A DNA stretch of 64,000 bases. Source: Neisseria weaveri (GTDB lineage: Bacteria; Pseudomonadota; Gammaproteobacteria; Burkholderiales; Neisseriaceae). The stretch spans positions 1,302,001 to 1,366,000 of the forward strand of contig NZ_LR134533.1 in the NCBI RefSeq assembly GCF_900638685.1. Reading direction: 5' to 3'. The notes below the pieces were generated by a model that was not told the DNA's origin, ran no database searches, and saw only the letters and a program-made list of their open reading frames with translations. Positions 8,443 to 17,635 of this stretch are shown here, in pieces. Every line of letters begins with the position of its first letter. The first letter of the stretch is position 1. The translations under genes and the position numbers were made by a program.

Positions 8443-8466
8443 TTCATCTGGCTTGTTTTAAAGTTT

Positions 8467-8500
8467 AAGGCCGTCTGAAAACACATTTTCAGACGGCCTT
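8467..8500 (+). terminator. DUS hairpin terminator behind prlC
   Basis: AAGGCCGTCTGAAAA and TTTTCAGACGGCCTT separated by four bases, 24 bases behind the prlC stop. Confidence 0.85.
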
Positions 8501-8588
8501 ATTTGCCGAAATGGTTTAACATCAATCGGCCTTGTTTGAACAAACAAAGCGATTCCCTAACTAAATGATAAATAAAAAGGAGAACACG

Positions 8589-9035
8589 ATGAAATTCGTT
8601 CCTTATCTCTATTTCGACGGAGATTGTGCGGAAGCGATTGAGTTTTATGCCAGGCTTTTTAATGCGGAAATCACCGACCGCTATACATACAACGATATGC
8701 CGCCTGAACCTGATATGCCGTCGTTATCCGAAGCGGACAAGCAGAAAATCATGCATGCCCAGCTGACAATCGGTTCGCAAACCCTGATGGCCTCCGACAT
8801 AGTTTCCGCATTATGCAACTCGGGAGCCGGCTATCGGAAACCGCAAGGCATACAAATCAATATCAGCTTAGATACCCCTGCCGAAGGGCAACGTATTTTC
8901 AATGCCTTGGCGGAAGGCGGTACCGTCGAAATGCCGTTTGAAGCAACCTTCTTTTCCCAAGGCTTCGGTGTGGTTACCGACCGTTTCGGCATTCCTTGGG
9001 CGGTAGACAGCGGTGAACCCGGGCACAATCAGTAA
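8589..9035 (+). CDS. VOC-superfamily protein (PhnB/glyoxalase-like)
   Basis: A 148-residue protein of the vicinal oxygen chelate fold, of the kind often annotated PhnB-like or 3-demethylubiquinone methyltransferase-like. Typical features are the N-terminal PYLYFDGDCAEAIEFYARLF, the central LTIGSQTLMASD strand, and the C-terminal FFSQGFGVVTDRFGIPWAVD. ATG 8589 is chosen over ATG 8565 because AAAAAGGAGA sits seven bases before it; the longer frame begins inside the ribosome site. The enzymatic role of this subfamily is not settled and no substrate can be inferred. It is monocistronic. Confidence 0.85.
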   Translation: MKFVPYLYFDGDCAEAIEFYARLFNAEITDRYTYNDMPPEPDMPSLSEADKQKIMHAQLTIGSQTLMASDIVSALCNSGAGYRKPQGIQINISLDTPAEGQRIFNALAEGGTVEMPFEATFFSQGFGVVTDRFGIPWAVDSGEPGHNQ

Positions 9036-9391
9036 ATGATTGCCGTATGCTGTTTCAGACGAACCGCATACCAAGCGGAGACCTTGCAAAATGTTGCTGA
9101 GAGATCTCATGAATACGGGGTGTTTTGCCAAGGTCTTTGTTTGCAGCCGGAGTGTGGATTGCAGTGGATAAAGCCGTTTATGAGTGGGATTCGATTGTTC
9201 CCTTACGCGGTGCATTGCATTTTCAGACGGCCTGAATAAGTTTTGCAAAGGCCGTTATCTGTATTAATATCTTGAAATCTATCGCAGATTCATCAATCGG
9301 CAAGAATATTTCCCGCTGCCGCGTCTGTTTGTGTGAGCACCCGAAACCTTCGGAAACCCCTGCCGTTTCCCTCCGAAAGCCCAAAATACTG
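9036..9391. other. Intergenic region with a remnant inverted repeat
   Basis: About 356 bases without a credible gene. It carries a 58-bp inverted repeat (9079-9136), a single DUS (9220-9233) and, beyond that, the presumed promoter of the transporter gene. A 67-codon frame at 9036-9239 has no ribosome site and ends in a DUS-encoded tail, so I do not call it. Confidence 0.6.
9079..9136. repeat. 58-bp inverted repeat with IS-end-like termini
   Basis: AGACCTTGCAAAA at 9079-9091 is matched by TTTTGCCAAGGTCT at 9123-9136. The termini resemble, from memory, the GAGACCTTTGCAAAA ends of IS1106/IS5-type elements in Neisseria. With no transposase between them it would be a small relic or non-autonomous unit. 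The match is short. Confidence 0.45.
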
Positions 9392-11239
9392 ATGTCTTTT
9401 TTAAAACCGCTCCTGTTTACCGTCTTACTCGCCACCAGTTCGTTTGCCGCGGCCTGCCAGCCCGACAAACCCGTCAAACTCGGCGCGCTCGACTGGGAAA
9501 GCGGACAATTCACCACCGCCGTCTTAAACACCATCTTGCGCGACGGCTACGGCTGCGCCACCGAAAGCGTGCCCGGCACCACCACCGCGCTGGAAACCGC
9601 GCTGGCGCAAAACGACATTCAGATTATTGCCGAACAATGGGTCGGCCGTTCGCCGGTGATGCAGAAAGCCGTCGACGAAAAGAAAGCCGCCGTTATCGGC
9701 GATACGCTAAAAGGCGGGGCGCAGCAGGGCTGGTATGTGCCTGATTATGTGAAACAGGCACACCCCGATTTAAAGAGCATGGCCGACCTGCCCCGCTTCA
9801 AAGATTTGTTCCCCGATCCCGAATCGCCGCAAAAAGCGCGTTTCCTCAACTGCCCTACGGGTTGGACGTGTGAAACTTTCAACACCCGCCTGCTCGACAC
9901 CACCGGCCTCAACGCGCATTTCAACAACGTCCGCCCCGGCACCGGCGCGGCTTTGGATGCGGCGGTTTCTTCCGCTTACGAGCAGAAAAAACCGATCTTG
10001 TTTTACTACTGGCAGCCCACCGGCCTGATGGCGAAATACCGCTTCGAGCCGCTGGACTTCCCCGCCCACGATGCCGCCTGCTGGGAAACCCTGCTGCAAG
10101 CCGACAGCAGCAATCAATGCGTATCGGGCTTTCCCGTGTCCAAACTCGCCGTCGCCGTATCCACTCCGTTTCAGACGGCCCACCCCGAACTGGCCGCCAT
10201 GATCGAACGGCTGCAATTCGAGCCGGATATGCTCAACCGCGCCATTTTGGAAATGTCGGAAAACAAACGCAGCGGCGAAGCGCAGGCCAAGCTGTTTTTG
10301 CAGCAGCACCCCGAAGTGTGGCGGCAATGGGTTTCCGAAGAAGCGGCAGGCCGTCTGAAAACCAAACTCGATATTCGATCCGCAAGCAATAACGGCATTT
10401 TCCGCGTTTGGTCGGTTTCAGACGGCCTCAACCGTTCGCTCAAACAAACCGTGCAAAACCACGGCGACAAGCTGCGTAAAGCCAGCGATGTAACGCTCGG
10501 TTTGCTGCTGCCGCTGGAGCGCCTGCTGCAAGCCCTGCCCGCGTGGTTGGTGTTGCTGCTCACCGGTGTAGTGGGCTGGCATGCCACGCGCAAATGGTGG
10601 TTCGCCGCCTTGTGCATCGGCGGTTTCTACGTAATCGGTTCGTTCGGCCTGTGGGCGGCGCTGATGCAGACGCTCGCGCTGCTGGCCGCTTCGGTATTGC
10701 TCACCGTGATCATCGGCATTCCCGTCGGCATCTTCACCGCCTACCGCCCGCGCCTCTACAAGCTGCTCTCACCCGTGCTCGACGTGATGCAGACCATGCC
10801 GAGCTTTGTATATCTGATTCCCGTGCTGATGCTGTTCGGCATCGGCAAAGTGCCGGCGCTGTTCGCCACCGTAGTCTATGCCCTAGCCCCGCTTATCCGC
10901 CTTACCGCCCTCGGCATCCGCCAAGTCAGCCCGCAAATGATTGAAGCCGCCATCGCGTTCGGCAGCAACCGCTGGCAATTGCTGAAATGGGTGCTGCTGC
11001 CGCAAGCCAAACCCAGCATCATGGCAGGCGTGAACCAAGCCGTGATGATGTCGCTCGGCATGGTGGTGCTGGCCTCCATGATCGGCGCGCGCGGGCTGGG
11101 CGAATACGTATTGCAAGCGGTGCAGACGCTCAACATCGGTCAAGGCGTGGAAGCCGGTGCCGCCATCGTAATTCTGGCCATCATTATCGACCGCATCACG
11201 CAGGCTTACGGTTGCGGCGAAAAACACAATAAATCATAG
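9392..11239 (+). CDS. Fused substrate-binding/permease ABC transporter protein (betaine/choline type)
   Basis: A 615-residue fusion. Residues 1-21 form a signal peptide (MSFLKPLLFTVLLATSSFAAA). Residues about 25-315 resemble the OpuAC/ProX binding proteins for glycine betaine and choline (KLGALDWESGQFTTAVLNTIL, IIAEQWVGRSPV, FYYWQPTGLMAKY). Residues about 370-605 are a ProW-type inner-membrane permease with the EAA-loop motif (EAAIAFGSNRWQLLKWVLLPQAKPSI). ATG 9392 is preferred over ATG 9272 because the signal peptide starts there; the ribosome site is weak either way. No ATPase gene (proV/opuAA) is adjacent, so the energising subunit must be encoded elsewhere. The order binding domain then permease is opposite to that of OpuABC-type fusions. 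An inverted DUS pair is embedded in the linker. Confidence 0.85.
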   Translation: MSFLKPLLFTVLLATSSFAAACQPDKPVKLGALDWESGQFTTAVLNTILRDGYGCATESVPGTTTALETALAQNDIQIIAEQWVGRSPVMQKAVDEKKAAVIGDTLKGGAQQGWYVPDYVKQAHPDLKSMADLPRFKDLFPDPESPQKARFLNCPTGWTCETFNTRLLDTTGLNAHFNNVRPGTGAALDAAVSSAYEQKKPILFYYWQPTGLMAKYRFEPLDFPAHDAACWETLLQADSSNQCVSGFPVSKLAVAVSTPFQTAHPELAAMIERLQFEPDMLNRAILEMSENKRSGEAQAKLFLQQHPEVWRQWVSEEAAGRLKTKLDIRSASNNGIFRVWSVSDGLNRSLKQTVQNHGDKLRKASDVTLGLLLPLERLLQALPAWLVLLLTGVVGWHATRKWWFAALCIGGFYVIGSFGLWAALMQTLALLAASVLLTVIIGIPVGIFTAYRPRLYKLLSPVLDVMQTMPSFVYLIPVLMLFGIGKVPALFATVVYALAPLIRLTALGIRQVSPQMIEAAIAFGSNRWQLLKWVLLPQAKPSIMAGVNQAVMMSLGMVVLASMIGARGLGEYVLQAVQTLNIGQGVEAGAAIVILAIIIDRITQAYGCGEKHNKS

Positions 11240-11316
11240 CGGTAACGCTTTTCTCGCGGCTGGTTTGTGATGTGTTGCGATTGATTCCGCTGTTTTTGAG
11301 TTCAGCCTACACGATG

Positions 11317-11367
11317 AGGCCGTCTGAAAAATATGCTGTTTATCGATATATTTTCAGACGGCCTTTT
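11317..11367 (+). terminator. DUS hairpin terminator
   Basis: AGGCCGTCTGAAAAATAT and ATATTTTCAGACGGCCTTTT form a long stem behind the transporter fusion gene. The AT part of the stem extends the DUS pairing. Confidence 0.85.
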
Positions 11368-11438
11368 GGAGATAACAAAGGCCGTCTGAAAATTTTTTGC
11401 ATGTATAGAATTTCCTGTTAATTTTGTTTTGAAAATTC

Positions 11439-11477
11439 CGCCCCTGAACCGGCCCTGCTGATGTTCAGGGGCGTTTT
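11439..11477. terminator. Non-DUS hairpin, terminator-like
   Basis: CGCCCCTGAAC pairs with GTTCAGGGGCG over a 13-base loop and is followed by TTTT. No gene ends close by, so it may be a second terminator or the trace of a small RNA end. Confidence 0.5.
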
Positions 11478-11557
11478 GCTGCTTTTTAAACGCAAACAGG
11501 CCGGTGTCGGACAATTTTGCTTGCCTGTAAAAAAGAAAAATGCCAAACTGGATTAAA

Positions 11558-11592
11558 AATATTAAACATATGCTTAATATGTTTTAAATATT
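11558..11592. promoter_or_regulatory. AT-rich palindrome upstream of phhA
   Basis: AATATTAAACATA and TATGTTTTAAATATT form an imperfect palindrome about 110 bases before the phhA start. Such a dyad fits a dimeric regulator site, for example an Lrp/AsnC-type regulator of amino acid genes, but the regulator is not identified. Confidence 0.4.
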
Positions 11593-11700
11593 GGTATTTT
11601 TAATACATAAATAAAATAATAAAGGTATTTCGTTTTAAAAGGGTCTTGGATTTTCAGACGGCCTCAAGCGGAATACCGGTCGAAGCATTGGAGGAGCAGT

Positions 11701-12492
11701 ATGGAACAACACGCCCACGGCTATTTGGCCAGAGAAGCCGACGAACACGGCTTTATCCATTATCCTGACGAAGAAAACCGGATTTGGCACGATTTGATTG
11801 TGCGCCAACAGGCCGCCTTGCCCGGCCGCGCCTGCCAAGAATATTTGGACGGCCTGAACAAACTGAATCTGCCGCAAGACCGTATTCCGCAATTGGGCGA
11901 TATCGATGCGGTATTGCAGCAAACCACCGGCTGGCGCACCGCCGCCGTGCCCGCTTTGATTTCGTTCGGCCGTTTTTTCGGGCTGCTGGCGGATAAGGCG
12001 TTTCCCGTTGCCACCTTTATCCGCCGCCGCGAAGATTTCGACTATATCCAAGAACCGGACATTTTCCACGAAATTGCCGGACATTGTCCGCTGCTGACCC
12101 ATCCTGCGTTTGCCGCATTCAATGAAACTTACGGCAAGCTGGGTTTGGGTGCCGATAAAACCGAACGCGTGTTTTTGGCGCGTTTATATTGGTTTACCAT
12201 CGAATTCGGTTTGGTCGGCGCCCGGCCGCAAGAGCGCAGGATTTACGGCGGCGGCATTCTCAGTTCGCCTGCCGAAACCGAATATGCCTTAAGCGGCCGC
12301 CCCGAATACCGTGAGTTTAAAATCGGAGACGTATTGCGCACACCTTACCGTATCGACCGTATCCAGCCGATTTATTATGTGATCGACAGCGTGGATACCC
12401 TGTTTGACATCGCCCAAACCGACATCATGTCGGAAGTGCGCGACGCCATGCGGAAAGGCTTGTTCGAGCCGCATCCGAGCCTGGCCGACTGA
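11701..12492 (+). CDS. phhA: Phenylalanine 4-monooxygenase
   Basis: A 263-residue bacterial phenylalanine hydroxylase that converts phenylalanine to tyrosine using tetrahydropterin, oxygen and a non-haem iron. The iron ligands are visible as H123 and H128 in [14 protein letters not shown] and E168 in [11 protein letters not shown]. The length equals that of the single-domain bacterial enzymes, without the mammalian regulatory domain. ATG 11701 follows GGAGGAGCAGT, a strong ribosome site. The next gene encodes the pterin recycling enzyme, so the two form a functional pair, although an inverted DUS lies between them. Confidence 0.96.
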   Translation: MEQHAHGYLAREADEHGFIHYPDEENRIWHDLIVRQQAALPGRACQEYLDGLNKLNLPQDRIPQLGDIDAVLQQTTGWRTAAVPALISFGRFFGLLADKAFPVATFIRRREDFDYIQEPDIFHEIAGHCPLLTHPAFAAFNETYGKLGLGADKTERVFLARLYWFTIEFGLVGARPQERRIYGGGILSSPAETEYALSGRPEYREFKIGDVLRTPYRIDRIQPIYYVIDSVDTLFDIAQTDIMSEVRDAMRKGLFEPHPSLAD

Positions 12493-12502
12493 TTCCCGAA
12501 TT

Positions 12503-12546
12503 GTTCAGACGGCCTGATGCCGTATCAAACAAAAGGCCGTCTGAAA
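12503..12546. repeat. Inverted DUS pair between phhA and phhB
   Basis: TTCAGACGGCCT and AGGCCGTCTGAA face each other with an 18-base loop between two genes of one pathway. It could act as a partial terminator that lowers phhB expression relative to phhA, or phhB may have its own promoter. Confidence 0.75.
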
Positions 12547-12575
12547 TATACGCAAACCACACGAAGGAGAGAAGA

Positions 12576-12920
12576 ATGAACGATTTAGCCAAACAGCAAT
12601 GCGAAGCCTGCCGTGCCGACGCGCCGAAAGTGAGCGATGAAGAACTGGCGGAATTGATCTGGATGATTCCCGAATGGCAGCCGGTGGTGATTGACGGCGT
12701 ATTGCAGTTGAAACGCGAATACACATTCAAAAACTTCAAGCAGGCGATGGCATTCAGCAACCGCTTGGCGGATTTGGCCGAAGCCGAAGGCCATCATCCC
12801 GGCATTTTTACCGAATGGGGCAAAGTTACCGTAACTTGGTGGTCGCACAGCATTAAAGGTCTGCACCGCAATGATTTTATTATGGCGGCAAAAACCGACG
12901 AGTTGTCGGCTGCCGAATAA
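12576..12920 (+). CDS. phhB: Pterin-4a-carbinolamine dehydratase
   Basis: A 114-residue dehydratase that regenerates the pterin cofactor used by phenylalanine hydroxylase. The family motif [36 protein letters not shown] contains the paired active-site histidines. ATG 12576 is chosen over an in-frame ATG 25 codons upstream because GAAGGAGAGAAG sits just before it; the longer frame would run through a DUS. It lies downstream of phhA on the same strand, consistent with shared use. Confidence 0.95.
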   Translation: MNDLAKQQCEACRADAPKVSDEELAELIWMIPEWQPVVIDGVLQLKREYTFKNFKQAMAFSNRLADLAEAEGHHPGIFTEWGKVTVTWWSHSIKGLHRNDFIMAAKTDELSAAE

Positions 12921-12937
12921 ACCGGCCGTGAAGACAA

Positions 12938-12970
12938 ACAGGCCGTCTGAAATTTTCAGACGGCCTGTTT
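12938..12970 (+). terminator. DUS hairpin terminator behind phhB
   Basis: AACAGGCCGTCTGAAA and TTTCAGACGGCCTGTTT pair with almost no loop and are followed by GATTTTTT. Confidence 0.88.
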
Positions 12971-13050
12971 GATTTTTTATCGATAAAGCGTTTGGTCGGC
13001 AGGAGCTTCGGTAATGGACAATCTTGCCCTTGACCTTTACCTTGCAGAAA

Positions 13051-13088
13051 AGGCCGTCTGAAAAAACATCTGCGTTTTCAGACGGCCT
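13051..13088 (-). terminator. DUS hairpin terminator behind thiC
   Basis: AGGCCGTCTGAAAA and TTTTCAGACGGCCT lie ten bases beyond the thiC stop. With the hairpin at 12938-12970 it separates convergent phhB and thiC. Confidence 0.82.
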
Positions 13089-13097
13089 CAAAGCGCA

Positions 13098-15077
<1,980 letters not shown>

Positions 15078-15088
15078 TTACGCTGAAA

Positions 15089-15178
15089 ACTCCCCACGCA
15101 AGTATTATCTTGTTCGGGTATAAAGGGTAACTCTCAGCCGCGCCTTGATCTATTGCCTATCAGTTGCAGCACCCCTGT
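15089..15178 (-). ncRNA. TPP riboswitch (thi box)
   Basis: On the minus strand the conserved aptamer words occur in order: CAGGGGTGC, then GCGGCTGAGAGTTACCC (the GGCTGAGA...ACCC core), ACCCGAAC in place of the usual ACCTGAAC/ACCTGATC, GATAATACTTGCGT, and the closing GGGGAG. It lies about 120 bases ahead of thiC, as expected for thiamine diphosphate control of the pathway. Confidence 0.93.
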
Positions 15179-15190
15179 TTCTTTGGGGCG

Positions 15191-15219
15191 ATTAAAGCAC
15201 AGTTGATTGAATATGTAAA
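15191..15219 (-). promoter_or_regulatory. Sigma-70 promoter of thiC
   Basis: On the minus strand TTTACA (15214-15219) and TTTAAT (15191-15196) are separated by 17 bases. They sit just upstream of the riboswitch. Confidence 0.65.
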
Positions 15220-15286
15220 CGGGAAATCGGGATATGGCCGGCAGGATAAGCGGCGGTATATCTGTTTTGTTTATTATGAATAAAAT

Positions 15287-15315
15287 CAGGCCGTCTGAAA
15301 TTTTCAGACGGCCTG
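15287..15315 (-). terminator. DUS hairpin terminator
   Basis: CAGGCCGTCTGAAA and TTTCAGACGGCCTG pair without a loop of note, 18 bases beyond the stop of the small secreted protein. It insulates that gene from the thiC promoter. Confidence 0.85.
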
Positions 15316-15333
15316 ATTCTGAATTGCTGAAAG

Positions 15334-15591
15334 TTAGCGCGATTCGGTGCGGCGCAGCGGTTGGTAAGCGCCGTTATCCGTTTGCTTTTCGGTATTCGGA
15401 TAAATAAATTTAACGCGGCTGTCTTCTTTAACGGTGGGTTTTACGCCTGAATATTGCACTTCTTGAAGGCCGATAATCGTGCCTGAATCGTTGTTGTGAT
15501 CCCACTTCGGCATGGGCGAACCGCTTTCGGCGGCAGCAAAAGCAGAGGCTAATACCAACAGCGGGCTGAAAGAAAATACGGTTTTATTCAT
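15334..15591 (-). CDS. Small secreted protein of unknown function
   Basis: An 85-residue protein that I do not recognise. The N-terminus MNKTVFSFSPLLVLASAFAAAESG is a typical Sec signal peptide with a likely cleavage after AFA-A. This leaves a mature polar peptide of about 65 residues without cysteines. The start is supported by AAGGA about eight bases upstream on the minus strand, and the gene ends before its own DUS terminator. It is not obviously connected to thiC, which lies downstream with its own promoter. Confidence 0.7.
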   Translation of the reverse strand: MNKTVFSFSPLLVLASAFAAAESGSPMPKWDHNNDSGTIIGLQEVQYSGVKPTVKEDSRVKFIYPNTEKQTDNGAYQPLRRTESR

Positions 15592-16060
15592 GATTGTTAT
15601 CCTTTGATTATTGAGTTTGTGAAACGTACCCGGCCTTGAAAGGCTGTTTGGATAGGCAGTAGTTTATTTATTTTATTTTGGTTGATAAATATTAATTTTA
15701 TTGATTTATTGTTTCTTAATTAGAAATATTGAAAAGATTTTGCCCGGATAAAAAGGCCGTCTGAAAATGCTGAAAGAAGCGTGGCGAGAGAGATAAGCTC
15801 AAAAAATTAGGAAGGTGAAAAAAGTATTTTTGAGCAGCGGCAGCTTTATTCATTTTTGAATATTCTGTGGTTACTTTGATGATATTTTCATTGTTTTTAG
15901 GGTTTTATTTGATGTTTTTGTGAAATCGAAATTTTATTGTTTTTTGAAAATAAATATAAAAACTTTTTCAAAGCATTGTGCATTGTTGACAAAAATTAAA
16001 TATTCCTTTAATTTTTTCGCTATATCCGAGCTTAATAAATGAATAAATAAGGAGGGGTTT
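15592..16060. other. AT-rich intergenic region upstream of tctC
   Basis: About 470 bases without a gene. It contains a single DUS near 15752-15765 and the tctC promoter (15986-16014). I see no further structure. Confidence 0.6.
15986..16014 (+). promoter_or_regulatory. Sigma-70 promoter of the tctCBA operon
   Basis: A consensus -35 TTGACA at 15986-15991 and TAATTT at 16009-16014 are separated by 17 bases, about 45 bases before the tctC start. Confidence 0.7.
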
Positions 16061-17056
16061 ATGCTGAACAAAAAGTATACATTGATGGCAGCGGCTTTTG
16101 CTGCGGCGTTTTCATTGAGCGCGTGCGGTAAAAACGAGCGGGAAGCCGGCGCAGCAACCAAGCCTGAATGTATTGCGCCTGCCAAACCGGGCGGCGGTTT
16201 TGATTTGACGTGCAAATTGGCGCAAAGCGGTTTGAAAGAAACCGGCCAGATTGACAAGCCTATCCGCGTAACCTATATGCCGGGCGGTGTGGGTGCGGTG
16301 GCGTACAATAAAATCGTGGCCAACGATCCGGCGAATTACGATGCGATCGTTGCGTTTTCTACCGGCTCGCTGCTGAATTTGGCGCAAGGCAAGTTCGGCC
16401 AATATACCGAGAAAGATGTACGCTGGTTGGCGGCGGTAGGTACGGATTACGGCATGGTGGCGGTGAACGCCGATTCGCCGATGAAGACTTTGCAGGATTT
16501 GGTGGAAGCGTTGCGTAAAGACCCGAAAGCAGTCAGCTTCGGTGCGGGCGGCAGCGTGGGCGGTCAGGACTGGTTGCAAACGGCGATGGTGGCCAAAGCG
16601 GCCGGTATCGATCCTAAAAATATGACGTATGTGGCTTTGGAAGGCGGCGGTGAGGCGGTAACGGCGGTATTGGGCAACCATATCAGCGTAGTCAGCGCAG
16701 GTATCGCCGAAATGGGGCCGCATATCGAGTCGGGTAAGGTGCGTGTATTGGCGGTATTTGCGCCTGAGCGTCTGCAAGGTAAGCTGAAAGACATTCCGAC
16801 TGCCAAAGAGCAGGGTTATAACGTGGAATGGCCGGTTATCCGTGGCTATTATATGGGCCCGCAGGTTGCCGACGAGTCTTACCAATGGTGGAAAGCGCGC
16901 TTTGATGCGATGCTGAAAGATCCGAAGTTTGACGAGTTGCGCGCCCAACGTGATTTGCTGCCGTTTGCTTTGACCGGCGACGAATTGACCGAATACATCA
17001 ATAAAACCACGGAAGAGATGCGTATTTTGTCCAAAGAGTTTGATTTGGTTAAATAA
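16061..17056 (+). CDS. tctC: Tripartite tricarboxylate transporter, substrate-binding lipoprotein (TctC/Bug)
   Basis: A 331-residue periplasmic binding protein of the Bug family that captures a carboxylate, citrate-like in the founding system, and delivers it to TctAB. The lipobox LSAC is at residues 19-22, so it is anchored as a lipoprotein. Family words include APAKPGGGFDLTCK, YMPGGVGAVAYN and VSFGAGGSVGGQDWL. ATG 16061 follows AAGGAGGGG. The actual ligand cannot be told from sequence. tctB and tctA follow, but two hairpins lie in the tctC-tctB gap, a layout that would give more binding protein than membrane subunits. Confidence 0.93.
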   Translation: MLNKKYTLMAAAFAAAFSLSACGKNEREAGAATKPECIAPAKPGGGFDLTCKLAQSGLKETGQIDKPIRVTYMPGGVGAVAYNKIVANDPANYDAIVAFSTGSLLNLAQGKFGQYTEKDVRWLAAVGTDYGMVAVNADSPMKTLQDLVEALRKDPKAVSFGAGGSVGGQDWLQTAMVAKAAGIDPKNMTYVALEGGGEAVTAVLGNHISVVSAGIAEMGPHIESGKVRVLAVFAPERLQGKLKDIPTAKEQGYNVEWPVIRGYYMGPQVADESYQWWKARFDAMLKDPKFDELRAQRDLLPFALTGDELTEYINKTTEEMRILSKEFDLVK

Positions 17057-17110
17057 GGCCGTCTGAATTTCAGACGGCATCTGCCAGGCCGGCAAGTGAT
17101 TGCCGGCTTT
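17055..17110 (+). terminator. Double hairpin between tctC and tctB
   Basis: A compact DUS pair (17055-17079, the right copy ending CGGCAT instead of CGGCCT) is followed by GCCGGCAA/TTGCCGGC (17088-17107) and TTTGTTT. It probably acts as a partial terminator. Confidence 0.7.
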
Positions 17111-17186
17111 GTTTCGCATGAAGGTTTGTTATTCGAATGATAATTGCCTCTGTATGCGATAGATAGGCAACCGCTTGGAGAAAATA

Positions 17187-17624
17187 ATGAAACTTGAACG
17201 ATGGTTTTCGGCAGTGCTGCTGTTGGCGGCGTTGTTTCTTCTTTATTTGGCGTGGGGCTATACCGCGCCGATCAGTTACGACCCTTTGGGGCCGCGCCCT
17301 TATCCTTTGCTGATTTTGTCTTTATTGGCCTTGTGTTGCCTGTTTTTGGCGGTTCGCCCGAAACAGGAATGGATTGATCTCGGTTATACGCCGCCTTTGT
17401 TGAAAAAGTTGGGTTTGTGTCTGCTGGTGTTGTTGGCTTATGCGGTGTTGTTTGAGCTGCTGGGCTTTCCGCTGGCTACGGCGTTGATGGCGTTTGCCGT
17501 CGGCCGCTTTTTCGGAGGCAGTACCAAAGCCTGCCTGATTTCGGGCGTGGCTTTGGGTGCCGGTTTGTATATTCTGTTTGACCGTTTGCTGGACGTACCG
17601 CTGCCGGTCGGTTTTTTCGGATAA
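17187..17624 (+). CDS. tctB: Tripartite tricarboxylate transporter, small membrane subunit TctB
   Basis: A 145-residue inner-membrane protein with four hydrophobic segments, the usual layout of TctB. The family word SYDPLGPRPYPLLI follows the first helix. ATG 17187 is used, with TTGGAG eight bases upstream; a TTG twelve bases earlier overlaps that site. It is followed after 11 bases by tctA. Confidence 0.9.
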   Translation: MKLERWFSAVLLLAALFLLYLAWGYTAPISYDPLGPRPYPLLILSLLALCCLFLAVRPKQEWIDLGYTPPLLKKLGLCLLVLLAYAVLFELLGFPLATALMAFAVGRFFGGSTKACLISGVALGAGLYILFDRLLDVPLPVGFFG

Positions 17625-17635
17625 GGGGCGTTTAG

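Larger units (their letters stand above)
11240..11700. other. Intergenic region upstream of phhA
   Basis: About 460 bases without a gene. In order it holds a DUS hairpin terminator (11317-11367), a lone DUS (11379-11391), a GC-rich non-DUS hairpin (11439-11477), an AT-rich palindrome (11558-11592) and a DUS copy at 11651-11664 ahead of the phhA ribosome site. Confidence 0.65.

Noticed and set aside
9036..9239. 67-codon frame after the VOC gene
   Set aside because: No ribosome site, it runs through an inverted repeat and ends in DUS-encoded residues.
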